The position numbers and the translations under genes were made by a program. This document shows, piece after piece, positions 1 to 7,080 of a stretch of 64,000 nucleotides of DNA; the first letter of the stretch is position 1, and every line of letters starts with the position of its first letter. The stretch covers positions 2,108,001-2,172,000 of the forward strand of contig NZ_CP067395.1 in NCBI RefSeq assembly GCF_017355525.1, read 5' to 3'. Below the pieces are notes generated by a model. The model searched no databases. It worked only from the letters and a program-made list of their open reading frames with translations, and was not told the DNA's origin. Origin of the DNA: Lysobacter enzymogenes. Its GTDB lineage: Bacteria; Pseudomonadota; Gammaproteobacteria; Xanthomonadales; Xanthomonadaceae.

Positions 1-499
1 AGATCGAGTGGCCGCCCCAGCACACCACTAGGTTCGGGTCGGCCGGATGCAGGATGCGGGCGTTGCGCAGCAGGCCGAACACCGAATCGGTGAGGCCGTC
101 GCTGGACTCCAGGTCGCGGCCGCCGCCCTTGCCGAGCTCGATCGCGGTGTAGGCCAGGTCGCGGACCACGGCGAACAGCAGTTCGGCCACGCCGCGGATG
201 ATCTCGCCGTCGACGAAGGCCATCGCCGGCGCCTTGACCAGGTCGATGCGCATGCCGCGGTCCTGCTGGTGCACTTCGATGTCGAAATCGGGATACAGCT
301 CGCGCGCGGCGCGCGGGTCGTCGGACGCGCTGCCGCTGGTCAGCACCGCCAGGGCGCAGCGGCGCAGCAGGTCGTGCATGCCGGTGGAGGCGTCGCGCAG
401 GCGCGCGACCTCGTCGCGGGACAGGACATCGAGCCCGCCCTTGGGGTAGATGCGTGCGTTGACCGTCGGCAGGACGGTCGCGGTGGGGGTTGCGGTCAT
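1..499 (-). CDS. ppnN: PpnN (YgdH) nucleotide 5'-monophosphate nucleosidase, N-terminal part, cut by window edge
   Basis: The reverse strand encodes about 166 residues of a protein that runs off the left edge. The visible part resembles the N-terminal region of E. coli PpnN: a GGLDVLS segment, a ...LLRRCALAVLTSG stretch, a DIEV...RGMRIDLV segment, AFVDGEIIRG, and a VCWGGHSI motif that starts the Rossmann-like nucleosidase domain. The family hydrolyses the N-glycosidic bond of purine and pyrimidine nucleoside monophosphates and is a known (p)ppGpp target in E. coli. An in-frame ATG at 523 is also possible, but the ATG at 499 already leaves enough leader. The catalytic part lies outside the window. 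Confidence 0.85.
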   Translation of the reverse strand, partial: MTATPTATVLPTVNARIYPKGGLDVLSRDEVARLRDASTGMHDLLRRCALAVLTSGSASDDPRAARELYPDFDIEVHQQDRGMRIDLVKAPAMAFVDGEIIRGVAELLFAVVRDLAYTAIELGKGGGRDLESSDGLTDSVFGLLRNARILHPADPNLVVCWGGHSI

Positions 500-655
500 T
501 GCGGTTTTCTCTGTCGTCTTCATCGATTCGTAGGGGAACGACTCTAGCAGCTTGCCGCGGGGCTGCGGCGCGGACCGGAGCCGGCCCGCCGGGCGCGCAA
601 GCGACGGCCGGCAAGTACGGCAAAGCCGTCCCCGCGGCCGGCGCCGGGGCCCCAT

Positions 656-690
656 AAAAAGAAAACGGCCGGGGAAGCCCCGGCCGTTTT
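656..690 (-). terminator. Rho-independent terminator of the Oar-like receptor gene
   Basis: A 13-bp perfect stem (662-674 with 678-690, three-base loop AAG) is flanked by A-rich sequence on the left. Read on the reverse strand it gives a GC hairpin followed by a T-rich tract 27 bases past the receptor stop codon. The T's inside the stem on the other side make it potentially bidirectional. Confidence 0.85.
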
Positions 691-716
691 CCTGGATCGT
701 TGCCGCTGCCGCAAAA

Positions 717-3700
717 TCAGAAGCGGTAGCGGAAGCTCACCTGAGCCGCCCAACGCGAGATGCCCTTCTCGTCGTAGATCTGCTCGGGATCCGGGGTGTT
801 GAAGCGGTAGACGTACTTGCCGGTCGCCGGATCGACGCCGCCGTACTCGACCACGCCGCGCATGCCCGGGAACGCCACTTCTTCGACGCGGCCCCACTTC
901 TTATTGATCATATTGCCGACGTTCATGATGTCCACGGCCAGCTCGGCCTTGTGGCCGGTCATGAAGCCCGGCAGTTCCTGCGCGATGTGCAGGTCGAACT
1001 GGTTGACCCACTTGCCGCGCACGTCGTTGCGCTTGGCGACCTGACCCAGGTGGCTGCGCAGGTACTCGTTGCCGTTGACGAAGTTCCAGAACGCCTGCTC
1101 TTCGGCCGGGTTGCGGAACAGCACGTCGCCCATGCTCTTGGGGATGTACAGCAGGTCGTTCAGACGGCCGTCGCCGTTGGCGTCGTTGTCGAACGCGTAG
1201 CTGTACGGACGGCCCGAGCGGCCTTCGTACACCAGCGAGACGATGGTGTTGTAGTCGCCGAAGAACGCGTGCTTCCAGTTGACGTTGGCGGTGAAGCGGT
1301 CGCGGATCTCGTAGGCCGAACGCGCGGCGACTTCTTCGTTGGCCTGGAACACGCCGACATTGCCGAGCTGCGAGCTCGAGGTCGAACTGGTCAGCGGGCT
1401 GACTTCGGTGGCGTGGGTGTAGGTGTACGCGACGCCCCAGGCCCAGTCGCTGTTGTTGAACGGCTTGTTCAACGACACGGTGAACTGCTGGCTTTCGCCC
1501 TTGGAGGTGTTGCGGGCGATGATGGCGTCGTTGTACAGGGTCGAACGGGCGGCGCGCGCGTTGGTACGGCTGCTGACGCAGGCCGGGCCGCCGGCAAGGC
1601 CGGTTTCGTTCAAGCACGCGGTACCGTCGCGGTTCCAGCTCAGCGGGCTACGGCCAGCCGCGTCCCAGTAGATGTTGCGGCCGTCCTGGCCGACGCGCTG
1701 CACCGCGCCGAGGTTGAGCTGCTGGTAATACAGCGCGTCCTCGACCTTGGTCACCACGCCTTCCACCGCGGCGACGATGCCGTACCACGGCAGCTCGGTA
1801 TCGAACGCCAGGTTCGCCTTCCACACCGACGGCAGGCTCAGGTCCTTCTCGATGAAGTCGACCGATTGCTGGCCGCCGGTGCCGGGGTTGAACAGGCCCA
1901 ACTGGGCGTTCGGATCCGGGCTGAAGCGGGTGATGCCGTTGGTGAACAGGTAATCGGTGTACGAGATGCCGTTGTTCGAGTACGGGTTGGCCAGCCACAC
2001 GGTCGGCGAACCGCCCTTGAACAGGCCGAAGCCGCCGCGCAGCTGGGTCGGGCGCTCGCTGTCGAAGGTGTAGTTGAAGCCGAAGCGCGGCTGCCACAGG
2101 TCGCTGCCGTCGATGGTCGCGTCGTTGCGGGTGCCGAACAGGTTCGAGGCGGCCGCGTTGAAGGTCGGCTTGTCGTCGACCATGGCGCGGTCGTAGCGCA
2201 CGCCGAAGGTCAGGGTCAGGCGATCGGTGAGCGCCCAGGTGTCCTGCGCGAACAGGCCGAGGTTCTTCTGGGTGAAGCCGGCGGCCATGTTGTCCAGGTC
2301 GCCGCCGCGCGGGGCGAACAACTGGTAACGGCCCGAACGGCCGGCGCGGTAGTCGGCGATCGAGTTGAAGGTGTAGACGCCGTTGATGCGGCGGCCGAAC
2401 AGGTTGTAGACCTCGTTCGACTCGTAGTCGGCGCCGAACTTGACGGTGTGGTCGCCGAGGAACAGGTTGCCGGCGAAGAAGCCGTTCCAGGTCTTGGTCT
2501 CGAGGATGTTGGCCTGGGTGTTCTCTTCGGTGCCGAAGTTCAGGGTGTTGCTGCCGACGCGCACGCCGATGGCCGGCAGGTCGAACTGCGGATTGCGCAC
2601 GGCGGAGTAGTCGCGGTACGAGACCTTGGCTTCGGTGGAGAAGCTGTCGGTCCAGTCGCTGAACAACTGCGCGGTGTAGGTCTTGAACTCGAAGTCCTGC
2701 ACGTAGTGGTACGAGCTCAGCGCCAGCGAGTTGCTGCCGAAGCCCTGCAGGAACGCGGTGCTCTGCTTGCTCTGCGCGTAGCGGAAGTTGGCGCGGTGGC
2801 GATCGCTGATGTTCCAGTCGATCTTCAGGCCGTATTCCTCGCTCTTGGTGTCGAGCGACGGCAGCGCCAGACTACCCGGATCGAAGCCCCAGACGTTCTT
2901 GGAGATGTCGATGATCTCGGCGATCTGGGCCGGGGTGATGTTGACGATGTTGTTGGCGCCCGAGCCCGGAGGACCGAAGCTGGAGTTGCCGGTGAACAGT
3001 TCCTTGCCGGTGTACTTCTCGTAGTTGGCGAAGAAGAACAGCTTGTCCTTGATCAGCGGGCCGCCGAAGGTGCCGCCGTAGGTGCTCTCGCTGTCGAACA
3101 GCTGCGGACGCACGCCGGCCGAGTTCTTGCCCGACCAGTCGTTGTCGCGGTACACGCCGTAGACCGAGCCGTGGAATTCGTTGGTGCCGGACTTGGTGAC
3201 GGCGTTGATCACGCCGCCGGTGCCGCCGGCGATGGTGACGTCGTAGTTGGCGACGTCGATCGAGACTTCGTCGATGACGTCCATCGAGAACGGCTGCTTC
3301 GGGGTCGGAAGGCCGTTGCCGCCGAGGCCGAAGGAGTCGTTGGTGCTGACGCCGTCGACGCGGATCACGTTGTAGCGCGGGTTCTGGCCGCCGACCGAGA
3401 TCTCGTTGCGCGACTTGTCGGTCTGGACCACGCGCGGGTCGAGGCGGACGAAGTCCTGCAGGTTGCGGTTGATCGTCGGCATCTGCTCGAGCTGCTGACG
3501 GGTCACGACCGAGCCGGCGCCCATCTTGTTGGCCGAGAACACTTCCGAGGTCGCCGCGGCGACCGCCTGGACCGCGCCCAGGGTGGTGACCGAGTTGTTC
3601 AGCGAGACATCGACGTTGTTGACCTTGTCCAGGTTCAGGTAGACCCCGTCCTGGCTGGCGGTACCACCGCCTTCCTTGTTGATGAGGACCGTGTACGGGC

Positions 3701-3941
3701 CGCCGACGCGCAGGCCGCGGGCGTTGTAGCGGCCGTCGGCATCGGTGGTGGCGCGGCTGACGGTGCCCGATTCCGTATGGGTGATCGTCACTTCGGCATT
3801 GGCGACCGGCTGGCCGTCGGCGCCGACGACGCGGCCGGCGATACCGGCGGCGTTGCTCTGGGCGAGAGCCGGAGCGGTGGCGATTACTGCGAGCAGACCA
3901 AGCGTGAGCTTGGACATGCGGACGCGGTTCTGGTAGGTCAT
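717..3941 (-). CDS. Oar-like TonB-dependent outer-membrane receptor
   Basis: A 1074-residue outer-membrane receptor. Residues 1-28 are a signal peptide ending in ALA-Q. Residues about 33-105 form a carboxypeptidase-regulatory-like domain (GRVVGADGQPVANAEV ... DGRYNARGL), followed by a plug (about 120-260, with GGQNPRYNVIRVDG) and a long beta-barrel ending in the terminal aromatic ...RYRF expected for BAM-assembled proteins. This is the layout of the Oar family, common in many copies in Lysobacter and Xanthomonas. Substrates of Oar proteins are mostly unknown; none can be read from the sequence. The gene stands alone, ends at a strong terminator, and has a cluster of GTGAC boxes 160-200 bp upstream of the ATG. 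Full length, no frameshift seen. Confidence 0.93.
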   Translation of the reverse strand: MTYQNRVRMSKLTLGLLAVIATAPALAQSNAAGIAGRVVGADGQPVANAEVTITHTESGTVSRATTDADGRYNARGLRVGGPYTVLINKEGGGTASQDGVYLNLDKVNNVDVSLNNSVTTLGAVQAVAAATSEVFSANKMGAGSVVTRQQLEQMPTINRNLQDFVRLDPRVVQTDKSRNEISVGGQNPRYNVIRVDGVSTNDSFGLGGNGLPTPKQPFSMDVIDEVSIDVANYDVTIAGGTGGVINAVTKSGTNEFHGSVYGVYRDNDWSGKNSAGVRPQLFDSESTYGGTFGGPLIKDKLFFFANYEKYTGKELFTGNSSFGPPGSGANNIVNITPAQIAEIIDISKNVWGFDPGSLALPSLDTKSEEYGLKIDWNISDRHRANFRYAQSKQSTAFLQGFGSNSLALSSYHYVQDFEFKTYTAQLFSDWTDSFSTEAKVSYRDYSAVRNPQFDLPAIGVRVGSNTLNFGTEENTQANILETKTWNGFFAGNLFLGDHTVKFGADYESNEVYNLFGRRINGVYTFNSIADYRAGRSGRYQLFAPRGGDLDNMAAGFTQKNLGLFAQDTWALTDRLTLTFGVRYDRAMVDDKPTFNAAASNLFGTRNDATIDGSDLWQPRFGFNYTFDSERPTQLRGGFGLFKGGSPTVWLANPYSNNGISYTDYLFTNGITRFSPDPNAQLGLFNPGTGGQQSVDFIEKDLSLPSVWKANLAFDTELPWYGIVAAVEGVVTKVEDALYYQQLNLGAVQRVGQDGRNIYWDAAGRSPLSWNRDGTACLNETGLAGGPACVSSRTNARAARSTLYNDAIIARNTSKGESQQFTVSLNKPFNNSDWAWGVAYTYTHATEVSPLTSSTSSSQLGNVGVFQANEEVAARSAYEIRDRFTANVNWKHAFFGDYNTIVSLVYEGRSGRPYSYAFDNDANGDGRLNDLLYIPKSMGDVLFRNPAEEQAFWNFVNGNEYLRSHLGQVAKRNDVRGKWVNQFDLHIAQELPGFMTGHKAELAVDIMNVGNMINKKWGRVEEVAFPGMRGVVEYGGVDPATGKYVYRFNTPDPEQIYDEKGISRWAAQVSFRYRF

Positions 3942-4443
3942 TACGATGGCCTCGGTACAGTGGAATGCGTGGCGGAGTGGGTCGACCGGCGCGGCGATGC
4001 GCCACAGCCGGTCCCGACCTGCGTTATTTGGCTAGCCCCTGAACCCGCGCGACGCCGTGCGCCACCGGGGTTAACAGCAGTTTAACAGGCTAGGCAGGGT
4101 GTGTGACAGAGACGTGACCGGCATCAAGCCTTGTCACACGGTGACTGTGTCCACACCTGAACTGCCATGCAGCGCAAAGTTGTATAAACCTCGCCCAGCG
4201 CCCGCAGCCATGCGGGTGCGAATGGACGCCGGGGCGCATCGCCCGCGCACGGGAACGCCACTCGAAATCGCGAACCGGCGCCCTGCCCTCGCCCACGCCG
4301 GCCGGCACGGGCGCGACCGTTCGTCGGCAAGCCCGCGCAAGGCCTACCGCGGCCGCTGCGGATGCACGTCCGGAAGTTCGGTTCGGGAGGGCGCCGGGAT
4401 TGCCGGCGCGAGTCGCGGTCCGGCCGCGCGGCGGCCGGCGCGG
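3942..4443. promoter_or_regulatory. Intergenic region upstream of the Oar-like receptor
   Basis: About 500 bp without a convincing gene. Next to the receptor it contains two TTAAC direct repeats (4071-4075, 4082-4086). Further up lies a cluster of GTGAC/GTCAC boxes: GTGTGACA at 4101-4108 is the exact inverse of TGTCACAC at 4132-4139, and GTCAC-ACG-GTGAC at 4133-4145 is a perfect palindrome. These lie well upstream of the receptor ATG and may be activator or repressor sites. No core promoter was identified with confidence. The remainder up to the marC stop codon is plain GC-rich sequence. Confidence 0.5.
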
Positions 4444-5037
4444 TTACGGCGGACCCGGCAGGTAGGCGCCGAGACCGTCGAGGATCATCTGCACCGAGAT
4501 CGCCACCAGCAGCATGCCCATCAACCGCTCGATCGCGATCAGTGCGCGCCGGCCGAGCAACTTGTAAAGAATGGTGGCCGAGAACAGGATCGCCGCGGTC
4601 GCGCCCCAGGCGATCATCAGCGCCAGGCTCCAGTCGCCGAGGCGTTCGGGGTCGTTGCTGCCCATCAGCATCACCGCGGCCATGCCCGAGGGGCCGGCCA
4701 CCAGCGGGATCGCCATCGGCACGATGAAGGGCTCGCCGTCCGGGATCTCGCCCATCAGCCCTTCCGGCGGCGGGAAGATCATGCGGATGCCGATCAGGAA
4801 CAGGACGATGCCGCCGGCGATCGACACCGACTCCTGACGCAGGTGCATCAGCTCCAGCGCGTACTTGCCGCCCCACAGGAACACCATCAGCACGCCGAGC
4901 GCGATCAGCAGCTCGCGCGCGAGCACGATGCGCTGGCGCTTGGGCGGCAGCCCGCGCAGCAGGCTCAGGAACACCGGGATGTTGCCGAGCGGGTCGAGGA
5001 TGATGAAAAGCAGCAGCGCCGCCGAAGCGATGGTCAT
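4444..5037 (-). CDS. MarC/YhgN-family integral membrane protein
   Basis: 197 residues with about six hydrophobic segments. It matches the YhgN branch of the MarC family: MDPLGN-like ILDPLGNIPVF near residue 15, the conserved RELLIALGVLMVF region, IAGGIVLFLIGIRMIFP, PFIVPMAIPLVAGPS in the middle, and ERLMGMLLVAISVQM near the end. MarC proteins sit in the inner membrane; despite the name, a role in antibiotic resistance has been withdrawn and the transported substrate is not established. The gene starts only 10 bp after the SDR gene stop, so it is probably the last gene of the grxD-SDR-marC operon. Length is normal for the family. Confidence 0.88.
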   Translation of the reverse strand: MTIASAALLLFIILDPLGNIPVFLSLLRGLPPKRQRIVLARELLIALGVLMVFLWGGKYALELMHLRQESVSIAGGIVLFLIGIRMIFPPPEGLMGEIPDGEPFIVPMAIPLVAGPSGMAAVMLMGSNDPERLGDWSLALMIAWGATAAILFSATILYKLLGRRALIAIERLMGMLLVAISVQMILDGLGAYLPGPP

Positions 5038-5047
5038 GGCGGCGGCC

Positions 5048-5800
5048 TCAGGCGTCCGGCGTCCACAGCGCGCCGCGGTGGGCCGCGCCGGCCGCCGACA
5101 GCAGGGTCACGCAGGCGCCGGCGTAGGCCGACGGCTCGCGCGCGCTGCGGTCGTTTTCCTCGACGTAGGCGCGCGCGCGCAGCGGCGTGCGCATCGGCCC
5201 CGGACGCAGGCCGGACACGCGCACGCTGGAATTGCCGAGCTCGGCATGCAGGATCCCGACCAGCGCGGCGAGCCCGTGCTGGGCCGCGCCGTAACCGCCC
5301 CAATAGGCCTGGCCGACCCGCTTGGGATCGTCGAGCGCGAACACCAGGGCGGCGTCGCCGGCCTTGGCCAACAGCGGCAGGCAGGCCTGCGACAGCCACC
5401 ACGGCGCGGTCAGATTGATGTGCACGGCGCGCGCGAACGCGGCCGGGTCGGTCTGCATCAGCGGGGTCAGGCCGGGGAAATCGGCGGCGCAGTGCAGCAC
5501 GCCGTCGAGGCGGCCGAGTTCGGATTCGATCCGCTGCGCCATCTCGGCGTAGTCGTCGGGCTGCGCGCCTTCCAGATCGAGCGGATACAGCAGCGGCTCG
5601 GGCCCGGCCTGGGCCGCCGCGTCGTAGACCCGGTTCAACTTCGGCAGCTTGCGCCCGAGCAGGACCACGGTGGCGCCGGCGGCGGCGCAGGCCACCGAGG
5701 CGGCCGAACCGAGCCCGCCGGCGGCGCCGCTGACCAGCACCACGCGTCCGGCCAGCGCACCGGCCTGGGAATCGCTCGAACGCACGGCGGCCTGGGTCAC
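5048..5800 (-). CDS. YciK-like short-chain dehydrogenase with degenerate catalytic residues
   Basis: 250 residues starting at a GTG that overlaps the grxD stop as GTGA. It has the SDR Rossmann fold: glycine-rich SGAAGGLG at 24-31, a GATVVLLGR strand, LDGVLH near 98-103, and N129 of the tetrad. It aligns best by eye with E. coli YciK. However the catalytic Tyr-x3-Lys reads Y170-GAA-Q174, so the lysine is a glutamine, and the serine thirteen residues before the tyrosine is Asp157. The NAG motif is also changed to CAA. I read this in the DNA around 5279-5330. The protein may bind nucleotide without classical oxidoreductase activity. Co-transcribed with grxD and marC. Confidence 0.85.
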   Translation of the reverse strand: MTQAAVRSSDSQAGALAGRVVLVSGAAGGLGSAASVACAAAGATVVLLGRKLPKLNRVYDAAAQAGPEPLLYPLDLEGAQPDDYAEMAQRIESELGRLDGVLHCAADFPGLTPLMQTDPAAFARAVHINLTAPWWLSQACLPLLAKAGDAALVFALDDPKRVGQAYWGGYGAAQHGLAALVGILHAELGNSSVRVSGLRPGPMRTPLRARAYVEENDRSAREPSAYAGACVTLLSAAGAAHRGALWTPDA

Positions 5801-6117
5801 TGCGTCTGGGTCTCGCTGATCATGCGCGCCAGCTCGCCCGACTCGTACAGCTCCAGGGTGATGTCGCAACCGCCGATCAGCTCGCCGTGGATGAACAGCT
5901 GCGGGAAGGTCGGCCAGTTCGAATAGCGCGGCAGGTTGGCGCGGATCTCCGGGTCTTCGAGCACGTTGACCGTGTGCAGCGACGTCGCGCCGGCGGCCTT
6001 GAGCGCCTGCACCGCGCGACTGGAAAAGCCGCACATCGGGAACTGCGCGGTGCCTTTCATGAACAACACGACCGGATGGGACTCGACCTCGGTCTGGATC
6101 CGTTCGATAACCGACAT
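5797..6117 (-). CDS. grxD: Monothiol glutaredoxin GrxD
   Basis: 106 residues, the usual length of Grx4-type single-domain monothiol glutaredoxins. It carries FMKGTAQFPMCGFSSR with the CGFS active site, the WPTFPQLFIHGELIGG region and a GGCDI glutathione-binding motif. The family coordinates a bridging [2Fe-2S] cluster with glutathione and moves clusters between Fe-S assembly factors. The ATG at 6117 is preceded by AGGAG. It is the first gene of a grxD-SDR-marC operon and is divergent from the iron superoxide dismutase gene, a sensible partner for iron and oxidative-stress control. Its leader holds a 7-bp inverted repeat. Confidence 0.95.
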   Translation of the reverse strand: MSVIERIQTEVESHPVVLFMKGTAQFPMCGFSSRAVQALKAAGATSLHTVNVLEDPEIRANLPRYSNWPTFPQLFIHGELIGGCDITLELYESGELARMISETQTQ

Positions 6118-6141
6118 GGGTACTGCTCCTGACAAGGTTTG

Positions 6142-6165
6142 TTGCCGAGTTTGACGGTTCGGCAA
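6142..6165. promoter_or_regulatory. Inverted repeat in the grxD/sodB divergent region
   Basis: TTGCCGA (6142-6148) and TCGGCAA (6159-6165) form a perfect 7-bp inverted repeat with a 10-bp spacer, 25 bp upstream of the grxD start and 160 bp upstream of sodB. It could be an operator for an iron or redox regulator or a leader hairpin. An AT-rich patch with TAGAAT at about 6178-6190 may hold a promoter. Assignment is inference. Confidence 0.4.
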
Positions 6166-6324
6166 GCCTGGGTGGGGATAGAATATGAATTGTAAGCCTT
6201 CGCGGCGTCGCCGACGCGTCCGCTCCCGGAACCCAACGGTCCACTGCCGCAAGGTTCCGGGCCCGGAACGCCGGCTGCGGCGCCCTCCGCTAGCCAGCCC
6301 CCTCGAATCTCCAGGAGCCCGCCA

Positions 6325-6903
6325 ATGGCCATCGAATTGCCTGCCCTGCCCTACGACCGCACCGCGCTGGAGCCGACCATCTCGGCCGAGACCATCGACT
6401 ACCACTACGGCAAGCATCACAAGGCCTACGTCGACAACCTCAACAAGATGATCGAAGGCACCGAGTTCGCCTCGCTGTCGCTGGAGGAGATCATCAAGAA
6501 GTCGCAGGGCGGCATGTTCAACAACGCCGCCCAGATCTGGAACCACACCTTCTATTGGAACTGCCTGTCGCCCAAGGGCGGCGGCGAGCCGACCGGCAAG
6601 CTGGCCGAGCTGATCGCCAAGGCCTTCGGCGACTTCGCCAAGTTCAAGGAAGAGTTCACCAAGACCGCCATCGGCACCTTCGGGTCCGGTTGGGCCTGGC
6701 TGGTGCAGCGTCCGGACGGTTCGCTGGCCCTGGCCAGCACCCCCAACGCCGCCACCCCGCTGACCGGCGAAGACACTGCGCTGCTGACCTGCGACGTGTG
6801 GGAACACGCCTACTACATCGACTACCGCAACGCCCGTCCGAAGTACGTCGAGTCGTTCTGGAACCTGGTCAACTGGGACTTCGTGTCGGCGAACCTGAAG
6901 TAA
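6325..6903 (+). CDS. sodB: Iron superoxide dismutase
   Basis: 192 residues, full length. The four metal ligands are visible: His27 (DYHYGKHH), His74 (WNHTFYW), Asp157 and His161 ([11 protein letters not shown]). The [13 protein letters not shown] segment and a Gln-bearing pattern before it fit Fe-SOD rather than Mn-SOD. The cytoplasmic enzyme dismutates superoxide to peroxide and oxygen. The ATG at 6325 is preceded by AGGAG. Two GC hairpin terminators follow in tandem, so it is probably a monocistronic, highly expressed gene. It is divergent from grxD. Confidence 0.97.
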   Translation: MAIELPALPYDRTALEPTISAETIDYHYGKHHKAYVDNLNKMIEGTEFASLSLEEIIKKSQGGMFNNAAQIWNHTFYWNCLSPKGGGEPTGKLAELIAKAFGDFAKFKEEFTKTAIGTFGSGWAWLVQRPDGSLALASTPNAATPLTGEDTALLTCDVWEHAYYIDYRNARPKYVESFWNLVNWDFVSANLK

Positions 6904-6931
6904 GCCGCCTCACGAAACTCAGCGCTGTACC

Positions 6932-6963
6932 GAACGGCCGGGGAAACCCGGCCGTTCTTGTTT
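6932..6963 (+). terminator. First sodB terminator
   Basis: A perfect 11-bp stem (6932-6942 with 6947-6957) with a GAAA tetraloop is followed by TTGTTT. It lies 28 bases after the sodB stop codon. Confidence 0.92.
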
Positions 6964-6970
6964 GCGCGCT

Positions 6971-6994
6971 GGCCGGGGCAACCCGGCCGTTTTC
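6971..6994 (+). terminator. Second, tandem sodB terminator
   Basis: A 7-bp stem GGCCGGG/CCCGGCC (6971-6977 with 6982-6988) with loop GCAA followed by GTTTTCGTTT. The stem core repeats that of the first terminator, suggesting local duplication. Confidence 0.8.
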
Positions 6995-7080
6995 GTTTCC
7001 GCCGCCGCGCGCGGGACCGGTCCGACGCCCGCTTTGCGTTGCCCCGAAGTACGGATGGCGAATGCAACGGAGGCGCGGGC

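Noticed and set aside
552..4085. 1177-codon open frame opposite the Oar-like receptor
   Set aside because: Antisense shadow produced by high GC and codon bias; the reverse strand has a full receptor with signal peptide and barrel terminus.
4099..5418. 439-codon rightward frame
   Set aside because: Opposite marC and the SDR gene; Arg/His-rich shadow.
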